NCBI GenBank assembly: GCA_020697635.1
Contig: JAEHCT010000063.1
Span: 1 to 7,247 of the forward strand
Origin: Candidatus Bathyarchaeota archaeon
GTDB taxonomy: Archaea; Thermoproteota; Bathyarchaeia; TCS64
Length of the DNA: 7,247 nt
Direction: 5' to 3'
A program made the translations under genes and the position numbers. The first letter of the stretch is position 1, and each line of letters opens with the position of its first letter. Shown here one piece after another: positions 1 through 4,859 of this stretch. The notes under the pieces are model-generated. The model was not told the DNA's origin and searched no databases. It worked only from the letters and a program-made list of their open reading frames with translations.

Positions 1-497
1 TGGGTATCAACAATAATAGACACCACATAGGTCTCACTGGCTATTGGTGTGGATAGCCCTGGTATGTCCATCCAAAGGCTCTGGGCACATGAATACCTCC
101 AATTATCTCCGAGTCTGCAGTTGATGCCTATTGCTTTTTCCTCATTCTCGTCCAGTAAAAGGAACACGGCTCTTGCACTAGCATCACCTTTGATCCTGAA
201 ACTGAATGAGACCTCAAAATCCTTGACGATATTGGCTTTAAATTTCGGTGAGCGGACCCAGACACTCGATCCATCTGGAGTCTCTGTTAATTTGAGGCTC
301 TTTTTCCCTTGATCTGCGTAGCTATTCTCAACACACACCATGTCCGCCTTATTATCTGGTTTAGTCCACCCAATGGGGAGGAACCCTTCATCTGTGTTCT
401 CGAATTTCTCGTTAAAAAAGCATCTCCTACCAGCGTATACCATAGGAATAAGCACATTCATACAAATTACGATTATTAAGAGCCTCTTATATCTCAT
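1..497 (-). CDS. Secreted jelly-roll / carbohydrate-binding-like protein, partial (3' end beyond window)
   Basis: The reverse strand reads open without a stop from an ATG at 497-495 to the left edge, giving 165 codons. Residues 1-22 form a typical signal peptide: basic MRYKR, a hydrophobic stretch to about residue 20, and a VYA-G type cleavage site. The mature part starts with the pattern F-x-E-K-F-E-N...G-F-L-P-I-G-W (28-44), then Q-G-K-K-S-L-K-L (63-70) and alternating beta-strand-like segments such as FEVSFSFRI (94-102). This layout is usual for concanavalin/LamG-type jelly rolls and carbohydrate-binding modules in secreted proteins; it is recognised by pattern only, and no ligand can be named. 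The start is supported by AGGTGG (508-503) five bases upstream and a TATA-like box about 37 bases upstream. A plus-strand frame at 49-312 is a shadow of this gene. The secreted nature is fairly sure, the fold moderately so. Confidence 0.8.
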   Translation of the reverse strand, partial: MRYKRLLIIVICMNVLIPMVYAGRRCFFNEKFENTDEGFLPIGWTKPDNKADMVCVENSYADQGKKSLKLTETPDGSSVWVRSPKFKANIVKDFEVSFSFRIKGDASARAVFLLLDENEEKAIGINCRLGDNWRYSCAQSLWMDIPGLSTPIASETYVVSIIVDT

Positions 498-502
498 ATA
501 CG

Positions 503-508
503 CCACCT
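503..508 (-). promoter_or_regulatory. Ribosome binding site AGGTGG
   Basis: On the minus strand AGGTGG lies five bases before the ATG at 497 and matches the anti-Shine-Dalgarno end of archaeal 16S rRNA. It fixes the start of the secreted protein gene. Confidence 0.5.
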
Positions 509-528
509 ATGCATGACCGTTTAAACTG

Positions 529-538
529 TTAATATAAG
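529..538 (-). promoter_or_regulatory. TATA-like promoter of the secreted protein gene
   Basis: Minus-strand CTTATATTAA lies about 37 bases before the ATG at 497. An archaeal start site about 25 bases downstream would fall near 508 and give a short leader that just contains the AGGTGG site. The palindrome GTTTAAAC at 519-526 sits between box and gene and could be an operator, but nothing else supports that. Confidence 0.4.
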
Positions 539-580
539 GATAATAATTCTCTGACTCGCTACAATTTGTAGCTAGTAATC

Positions 581-590
581 AAATATACTT
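581..590 (+). promoter_or_regulatory. Candidate TATA box ahead of the integrase gene
   Basis: AAATATACTT faces the integrase gene and diverges from the promoter at 529-538. Initiation about 25 bases downstream would fall near 612, at the edge of the (GC)5 repeat. This leaves a leader of about 33 bases before the ATG at 645. No good ribosome binding site is visible there. Confidence 0.3.
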
Positions 591-611
591 AGGCTCTATA
601 GTTTTTGTTTT

Positions 612-625
612 ATTTGCGCGCGCGC
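612..625. repeat. Left 14-base inverted repeat, ATTT(GC)5
   Basis: ATTT followed by five GC units is the exact reverse complement of 1641-1654. The match stops after 14 bases on both sides, and no target-site duplication is seen outside. Alternating purine/pyrimidine GC of this length stands out in the surrounding AT-rich non-coding DNA and is prone to form Z-DNA. The tract also lies in the upstream-extended integrase frame, where it reads Ala-Arg-Ala. Confidence 0.7.
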
Positions 626-636
626 TGAACAGTTCA
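626..636. repeat. Palindrome TGAACAGTTCA
   Basis: An 11-base perfect palindrome around a central A abuts the (GC)5 tract and lies just before the ATG of the integrase gene. It could bind the recombinase or a repressor. It could also be chance. Confidence 0.3.
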
Positions 637-644
637 AAGCCAAG

Positions 645-1571
645 ATGGTAAGTCTCGACTACAGCGGAGGCACCGTGATCAACTACATCGGGGCAGTCTG
701 CGGGTTCTTCAGCAACTACGACAAGGCGCTGAGCCTCGACATGGACAGAGACTTTTGGAAGACAGAGGAAAGCGCAGAGAGAAAAGCCATACGCAGAAGG
801 AAAGACCCTCCCAGCAACACGGAGATCAAGAAATTATACGCAGTCGCCGACAGGAAAACACGGATAGCCCTGTTATTCGGCTACCAGTGCGGCCTAGCCC
901 CAACCGACGTGATCAAACTCACGTGGGCGAACCTGAACATCGACTACGAGAAAGAGGAACGGGAGTTCATACCCGTAGACCATACCCGCAACAAGACGGG
1001 GGAACAGGGAACCATCATAATAAACCCCGACCTACTGCGCATCCTGAAGGGCGAGTGGGTGGAGCAGGGAAGACCAGACGAGGGGCATATACTGAACTAT
1101 CGCGGCGAGCCCATTAAGCACAGCTACCGCCTCAACCAGTGGATAAACGAGTACGCTGTAAAGGCGCTGGGAGAGGAACGGGCTAAAGAGGTACGGTTCA
1201 AGGACCTGCGGGACAGCTTCAACAACACCATCAAGAACACCCCTGGCATAATCCAGGAGTTCGCGGATCGCCTCATGGGGCACAGCGTAGCAGGGGCACG
1301 GGGTTCATACTTCGTGGGAGACGCCGAGCTGATCCTGTACCGAGAGATTTTTGAGCGGTTGACGGTGAACGGGTGGCTCTATAGAGAAAAGGCTGAAGGA
1401 TATGAGGAGCTGAGCAGCGATATAGACCAGCTAAGGGAGGCGTTAAGCCAAGTTGAGAAGGAGAACACGGCATACAAGACTAGGTTAGACAACCTGCAAC
1501 AACTAGTAACCTCGCTTAGAGAGGACTTTAACATCGTACTGGAGACATTGAAAGAAGAACCAGAAAAATAA
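645..1571 (+). CDS. Tyrosine recombinase / integrase with variant active site, probably N-terminally truncated
   Basis: The 308-residue product has the second half of a core-binding domain (about 1-35, S-G-G-T-V-I-N-Y), a catalytic domain (about 55-245) and a C-terminal coiled coil (about 255-304). Visible catalytic positions are the beta-hairpin Lys in RNKTG (K117), K-D-L-R (K186, R189; Lys in place of His, as in the SSV1 integrase), the GH of box II (H213) and the nucleophile Tyr in SYFVG (Y222). The first catalytic Arg, normally in a GLR motif, is Ala85 in CGLAPTD. The core-binding domain is too short. The open frame continues upstream to 579, and its last residues (AEQFKAK, 627-644) fit the family, yet no ATG, GTG or TTG occurs there. 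The ATG at 645 is thus only a formal start. The gene is bracketed by (GC)5 inverted repeats and is AT-richer than the genes to the right. It could be active, a decaying remnant, or the C-terminal fragment of an integrase split on integration. Confidence 0.85.
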   Translation: MVSLDYSGGTVINYIGAVCGFFSNYDKALSLDMDRDFWKTEESAERKAIRRRKDPPSNTEIKKLYAVADRKTRIALLFGYQCGLAPTDVIKLTWANLNIDYEKEEREFIPVDHTRNKTGEQGTIIINPDLLRILKGEWVEQGRPDEGHILNYRGEPIKHSYRLNQWINEYAVKALGEERAKEVRFKDLRDSFNNTIKNTPGIIQEFADRLMGHSVAGARGSYFVGDAELILYREIFERLTVNGWLYREKAEGYEELSSDIDQLREALSQVEKENTAYKTRLDNLQQLVTSLREDFNIVLETLKEEPEK

Positions 1572-1575
1572 AGCT

Positions 1576-1585
1576 CCGTATACGG
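1576..1585. repeat. Palindrome CCGTATACGG
   Basis: A perfect 10-base palindrome begins five bases after the integrase stop codon. No T-run follows, so it is not a typical terminator. It may be a recombinase or regulator site; chance cannot be excluded. Confidence 0.3.
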
Positions 1586-1590
1586 TGTAT

Positions 1591-1598
1591 GCGCGCGC
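1591..1598. repeat. Third alternating tract, (GC)4
   Basis: Four GC units lie between the integrase stop and the right inverted repeat, preceded by TAT. They share only the GC core with the tracts at 616-625 and 1641-1650, not the AAAT flank. Together the three tracts make a local cluster not seen elsewhere in the window at this length. Confidence 0.4.
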
Positions 1599-1640
1599 CT
1601 TGTGCAAAGATACTTGTATTAAGGGTGTTGTTCTTAAACT

Positions 1641-1654
1641 GCGCGCGCGCAAAT
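1641..1654. repeat. Right 14-base inverted repeat, (GC)5AAAT
   Basis: Exact reverse complement of 612-625, on the other side of the integrase gene. The interval enclosed, ends included, is 1043 bases and contains only that gene. No matching short direct repeat is seen just outside the two ends. Confidence 0.7.
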
Positions 1655-1763
1655 TATTAATCCAAAATACCCCAATTGCGGGAAATTTATGTCAGTTACA
1701 GGAATGAAGTGTGAAGAATGCGGTGGCGAATTTAAGTTTAAGGGATATAAAAAATCATTGTGA
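1653..1763 (+). pseudogene. Zinc-ribbon protein remnant
   Basis: A frame running out of the right inverted repeat reads INPKYPNCGKF, then MSVTGMKCEECGGEF, and stops at TGA 1761-1763. The spacing matches a zinc ribbon of the form C-P-x-C-G...C-x-x-C-G, but the first Cys is Tyr (TAC), one base change from TGC. The only ATG (1689) lies inside the ribbon and would give a 24-residue peptide with just one Cys pair. It therefore looks like the tail of a decayed gene, not a working one. A tiny real protein starting at 1689 is the less likely alternative. Recognised from the Cys pattern only. Confidence 0.4.
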
Positions 1764-1948
1764 TCTTTACTATGCGCGTATTGAAGAATATCTAAGGTTG
1801 AAACCCCATCCCCGTATATAGAAGAGAATTTATATTTCCATTAACTATAGTTATAATGAGAAGTTCAATATCCTTGTCACATGGAACAAACCCCAAAAGA
1901 CGCCGCCAACCACACCAGAAACAATTACCGACTCCAAGCCACAGCGGA
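1764..1948. other. Intergenic region at the junction of AT-rich and GC-rich DNA
   Basis: No convincing gene is seen. The left half is AT-rich with a TATA-like box and a palindrome; the right half shifts to the composition of the transporter gene. On the minus strand CTTTTGGGGTTTG, about 50-60 bases after the transporter stop, is a weak T-rich candidate for its transcription end. Confidence 0.4.
1829..1853 (+). promoter_or_regulatory. TATA-like box followed by palindrome TAACTATAGTTA
   Basis: TTTATATTT (1829-1837) is followed by a perfect 12-base palindrome (1842-1853), then by an ATG at 1856 at the distance expected for leaderless transcription. The frame from that ATG (53 codons, Arg/Pro/His/Ser-rich) and the one from the ATG at 1881 (51 codons) both run into the antisense of the transporter 3' end and do not look convincing. 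If the promoter works, it may make an antisense or small RNA. Confidence 0.25.
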
Positions 1949-3232
1949 TCAGTGGGCCTCCTTGGGGTCCCTGATAAACAGAGCAAGGGCGAGCACCTGC
2001 ACCACCGTCGTAGCTAGAATGCAGTACCACGGGTAGGCGGGGTTCAAAGCGTACAGCAGACCGCCTATGATAGATGCGGCCATCACCGGGACAGTGAACA
2101 GGTACCCCATCCCGGGTCCCCCCGTTCCACCGCCGGCTGCCCCGACCATCACGCTTCCTCTGCCCAGCGCGGCCATGACCCGGCCCCTCATCTCACTGGG
2201 AACGTAGTCGGCCATCAACGCGGTGCTGGCCGGAGTGAACAGCGCCCCCGCCACGGACACCGCCAAACGGATGAGTAAGACCTGGTAGAAACCTTCCGCG
2301 AAGACTATCAGAGGCATCGAAAACAGGGAGACCAGCAAGGAGGCGAGAAGGTTTTTAGTCCTCCCGTACCTGTCCACCAGCACCCCAGCCGGGAACGTGA
2401 ACAGCGTCTTGATGATCGTCTCAAACATTATTATCAGCCCCCAGTCTAAACTGGATAACCCGAGCTCCTCAACGACATAGACGACCCAGAACGGGCTGGC
2501 CACAGCGTTGCCGATGAAACCCATGAGGACGACGACACCGAGAGCCTTGACGGATCGAGGTAGCCCCCCCACGAGCTCAGGGATCCCGCCGTATGTTTCA
2601 CGGAGAATCGTCCCCAGAGAGGGAAGGGCGTCATAGCCTGCTACCTCCCGGGTATCCTCCATGTACCTTGAGACCAATATGGCGCTGATGAAGCCGGAGG
2701 AAGCGAGAAGCCCATACAGGACCCTCATCCCCATGCTGACGCCAAGCATCTCGAGAAGCATGCCGGCGATGTATGGGCTGAACATGGAGAAGCCGGTTGC
2801 AAGTGAGTTCATGGCCGCTATGCCGGTTCCCCGGTTCTCGGAGGTGAGAGAGTCCGCCAGAATGGCGGAGGTGGGCGGGAACTGGAACACCATGAAGCCC
2901 TGGATCAAGGACCCCAAGGCTATCCACTCCCAGCTCGGCGCGAAGACATACAGGACCATGCTTGTGGCTGACAGGTAGCCGGCCAACGCGATCAGTTTCA
3001 CTCTGCTGGTTCGGTCGGTCAAATACCCTGAAATAGGGAACATGAGGAGCCCCGCCAGAGGGCGGAGGCTGTTCACTATACCAATTTGAGAAGAGGTGCC
3101 GCCCAAATCGAGGATGAAGAGCGAAGCGTAGGGAACCACCATGCGTCTGAAGAACATACCCAACATCTGGCGCACCATGAGGACGAGCATGTTACCTCTC
3201 ATGAAGCTGAATCTCTCACGGACGCTCTGCAC
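1949..3232 (-). CDS. MFS transporter, 12 transmembrane helices
   Basis: The 427-residue protein has the length and hydrophobic pattern of a 12-helix major facilitator. The loop signature of the family is clear in the first half (GYLTDRTSRVK, 69-79) and repeated in the second (GVLVDRYGRTK, 283-293). A second repeated motif, ADSLTSENRG (126-135) and ADYVPSEMRG (341-350), confirms the internal duplication. A Gly-rich loop lies at 364-374. The substrate cannot be read from sequence; drug-efflux-like members share these motifs. The gene follows the arginine deiminase by 42 bases on the same strand, so exchange or uptake of arginine, citrulline or a related compound is a reasonable inference. The start is GTG at 3232 with GGTG overlapping it; an ATG at 3202 (residue 11) is a good alternative. 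Membrane protein assignment is sure, substrate unknown. Confidence 0.9.
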   Translation of the reverse strand: MQSVRERFSFMRGNMLVLMVRQMLGMFFRRMVVPYASLFILDLGGTSSQIGIVNSLRPLAGLLMFPISGYLTDRTSRVKLIALAGYLSATSMVLYVFAPSWEWIALGSLIQGFMVFQFPPTSAILADSLTSENRGTGIAAMNSLATGFSMFSPYIAGMLLEMLGVSMGMRVLYGLLASSGFISAILVSRYMEDTREVAGYDALPSLGTILRETYGGIPELVGGLPRSVKALGVVVLMGFIGNAVASPFWVVYVVEELGLSSLDWGLIIMFETIIKTLFTFPAGVLVDRYGRTKNLLASLLVSLFSMPLIVFAEGFYQVLLIRLAVSVAGALFTPASTALMADYVPSEMRGRVMAALGRGSVMVGAAGGGTGGPGMGYLFTVPVMAASIIGGLLYALNPAYPWYCILATTVVQVLALALFIRDPKEAH

Positions 3233-3263
3233 CTGATAAACCCGCCGTAAAGACGGATCGACC

Positions 3264-3271
3264 GCTTATAG
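3264..3271 (-). promoter_or_regulatory. Possible TATA box for the MFS gene
   Basis: Minus-strand CTATAAGC overlaps the end of the arginine deiminase gene, about 36 bases before the GTG at 3232. It could give the transporter its own promoter in addition to read-through from the upstream gene. Only position and base pattern support it. Confidence 0.25.
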
Positions 3272-3274
3272 AAT

Positions 3275-4624
3275 TTAGGCTGGGTCGCGCCACAGTGGGC
3301 TGGTGCTACAGTGGGGGCCTCCCAGCAGGTCCAGGTAGCCGCTGCTCCACTCGCGCACAGTCACCCCGTGGTCCCTGAGCGCCTGGTTGGTCCTCCTGTT
3401 CCTGTCGTAGGCGATCACGACCCCCGGCTTCACCGTCACGATGTTAGCGGCGCCGCGGCTCTGCTCCATCATGGCCTCCAGCAGGTGATCCACGTCAAAC
3501 AGATCCTCGGGGACGCCGCCCACGTAGATCAACCCGTCCTTATCCAGCTTACCTTCCTTGATGAGAAAGTCGAGAAAACTCGTCTCCGTCCTCAGAGGCT
3601 CAGGCCTTCCTCCGCGGTTCACGTAGACCGTCGTCCTGCCGAGGCTCCTGAAGTGGTCGGGGCGGACGAGGGGCGCCAGCGGCCGCCCATGGGCTTCGCT
3701 CTGCGCCCTGACGGCCTCCAGCGTCTTGAGGAGCAGCTTCTTCGGCGGGTAGTCGTCCACCAGCTCGGTGTCGTAGATGTAGGGCATGACCAGAGCCTTG
3801 CCCCTGTCAGGGTAGTTGATGGTTACGTCCAGGTGCATGTAGTCCACGGCGGGCCTGTCGGCGAGGCTGACGGCGCACACGTACCGTAGCTCGCCGTCGG
3901 TGTCCTCCTCGAAGAGCCTCTTAGCCGTCTCGAGGACCCCGGTGACCGTGGACCTCTGGCCGACGCCTATGGCGATGGTCTCCTCGTCCAGGATCTGGGT
4001 GTCACCGCCCTCGACGCATGGGGGCTCGCTGAAGACCCCCTCGGAGTCGTTGGCGTCGTACACGATCTCTATGTTCTCGCTGAGGACGGGGTCGTGCTCG
4101 TAGCAGAGCTTGACCACCCGTGGCTCGTGGCGGCGGCTGTACCGCCTCATGTTGCATATGACCGTCCCAATCTGGGTGGTGAAGGTGGTGTCCCGGGTAT
4201 AGGTCCACGCGACGCGCCTGAAATCGGGGAGCACGACCTGGTCCCGCTGCCGGTCGAAGTAGGGTTTCGGGGGGTGTCCCCAGAAGAGGTGGTCGATCGT
4301 CAGCTTCTCCGGGTCGGGTTTCTCGGGCACCCCGCCCCACACGTCATCGACTATCTGCTCGCGCTCCGCTGTGGTGGCGTCCTCGAGTATATTCTTCAGC
4401 ATGGACTTGACCTCGAAGACTTGGACGCCCTCGTCTCTGAGTATCTTGGGTAGCTGGAGCCACTCGTCGTGGCCGGGGCCCATCTGTGCGTGGGGGTCCC
4501 GCTCGACGTAGAGTAGGCTGGACTCCATGCCCGCGAAGGGCATCCTCCTGGTCCACAGCTGCTCGGTGGAGTCCTGGATGAGCACCGCGTGGAGCCTGCC
4601 GGACTCGGATTTGACGGTCCACAT
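3275..4624 (-). CDS. arcA: Arginine deiminase family protein
   Basis: The enzyme hydrolyses L-arginine to citrulline and ammonia in the cytoplasm, the first step of the arginine deiminase pathway. All family blocks are seen in order in the 449-residue form: YTRD (142-145), EGGD (205-208), MHLD (263-266; H264, D266), RGGRPE (337-342), AYDRNRRTN (405-413) and GGPHC (435-439), with Cys439 as the nucleophile. His438 stands where many bacterial enzymes have Arg. A longer frame to 4783 exists, but its extra 53 residues come from AT-rich promoter DNA. The ATG at 4624 begins the conserved domain and has a TATA box about 32 bases upstream. The length is slightly above the usual 400-420. Ornithine carbamoyltransferase and carbamate kinase genes are not in the window. 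A related guanidino-modifying hydrolase or amidinotransferase is the main alternative. Confidence 0.88.
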   Translation of the reverse strand: MWTVKSESGRLHAVLIQDSTEQLWTRRMPFAGMESSLLYVERDPHAQMGPGHDEWLQLPKILRDEGVQVFEVKSMLKNILEDATTAEREQIVDDVWGGVPEKPDPEKLTIDHLFWGHPPKPYFDRQRDQVVLPDFRRVAWTYTRDTTFTTQIGTVICNMRRYSRRHEPRVVKLCYEHDPVLSENIEIVYDANDSEGVFSEPPCVEGGDTQILDEETIAIGVGQRSTVTGVLETAKRLFEEDTDGELRYVCAVSLADRPAVDYMHLDVTINYPDRGKALVMPYIYDTELVDDYPPKKLLLKTLEAVRAQSEAHGRPLAPLVRPDHFRSLGRTTVYVNRGGRPEPLRTETSFLDFLIKEGKLDKDGLIYVGGVPEDLFDVDHLLEAMMEQSRGAANIVTVKPGVVIAYDRNRRTNQALRDHGVTVREWSSGYLDLLGGPHCSTSPLWRDPA

Positions 4625-4652
4625 GGTATAACGGGGGCTTGGGTGGGCTAAA

Positions 4653-4660
4653 GTATTTAT
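4653..4660 (-). promoter_or_regulatory. TATA box of the arginine deiminase gene
   Basis: Minus-strand ATAAATAC is centred about 32 bases before the ATG at 4624, so transcription would start only a few bases ahead of the gene. There is no Shine-Dalgarno site, which fits a nearly leaderless mRNA and argues for the shorter protein. Confidence 0.5.
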
Positions 4661-4697
4661 GCGCGTCGATGGGTTACTCTCGGCTCCCGGGAATAAC

Positions 4698-4716
4698 TTG
4701 ACATGTACGTTGACAT
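4698..4716. repeat. Two direct copies of TTGACAT, candidate regulator site
   Basis: TTGACAT occurs at 4698-4704 and 4710-4716, 12 bases apart, about one helical turn. The near-palindromic TTTACCATGTAAA follows at 4716-4728. The group lies about 40 bases upstream of the deiminase TATA box, where archaeal activators often bind. A role in arginine or anaerobic control is inference only. Confidence 0.35.
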
Positions 4717-4840
4717 TTACCATGTAAAAAAGGGGGCAAGTTATGAGGCAAATATAAAGGAACGTAACAAAAAAAAGAGACAACTGTTGGGAGAGCCCTG
4801 AAAAAGGCTCCCTCGGTTAGTAAAAGGATAAAACCCCTCA

Positions 4841-4847
4841 AGGAGAG
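4841..4847 (+). promoter_or_regulatory. Ribosome binding site AGGAGAG before a TTG start
   Basis: AGGAGAG precedes the TTG at 4860 by 12-14 bases, longer than the usual spacing. No ATG or GTG lies in frame between the upstream stop (TAA, 4821-4823) and 4860, so TTG is the best start. It also places the hydrophobic N terminus correctly. Confidence 0.4.
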
Positions 4848-4859
4848 TATTTTAACAGG

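Larger units (their letters stand above)
4625..4859. promoter_or_regulatory. Divergent intergenic region between arginine deiminase and transglutaminase-like genes
   Basis: This stretch holds the promoters of two genes that read away from each other. It contains the TATA box for the deiminase (4653-4660), a repeated TTGACAT motif (4698-4716), an A-rich run (4768-4778), a weak stem GAGCC/GGCTC (4793-4810), and A-rich candidates for a plus-strand TATA box (GTAAAAGG near 4820, GATAAAAC near 4830). No gene or RNA is recognised in it. Confidence 0.6.

Noticed and set aside
49..312. 87-residue plus-strand frame
   Set aside because: It is antisense to the well-supported secreted protein gene and has no promoter or ribosome site.
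626..644. TTCAAAG near the integrase start as the T-loop of a tRNA 3' half (attachment site)
   Set aside because: The flanking bases cannot form a T-stem and no acceptor stem or anticodon arm is present.
1780..1802. GTTGAAAC-like end resembling a CRISPR repeat
   Set aside because: It occurs once, with no second copy or spacer arrangement.
1792..1986. 64-residue minus-strand frame over the transporter 3' end
   Set aside because: It overlaps the transporter in another frame and its sequence resembles no protein; it looks like a chance frame.
3311..4453. Long plus-strand frames opposite the arginine deiminase
   Set aside because: They arise from GC-rich antisense of a conserved gene and show low-complexity Val/Arg/His-rich products.
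4625..4783. 53-residue hydrophobic N-terminal extension of the arginine deiminase
   Set aside because: It lies over the TATA box and other promoter-like DNA, has AT-rich composition unlike the gene, and precedes a conserved domain starting at the ATG at 4624. Deiminases are cytoplasmic and need no such segment.
4793..4810. Stem GAGCC/GGCTC with an A-rich loop as a terminator
   Set aside because: Only five base pairs, no T-run after it, and it lies between divergent genes where no transcript should end.
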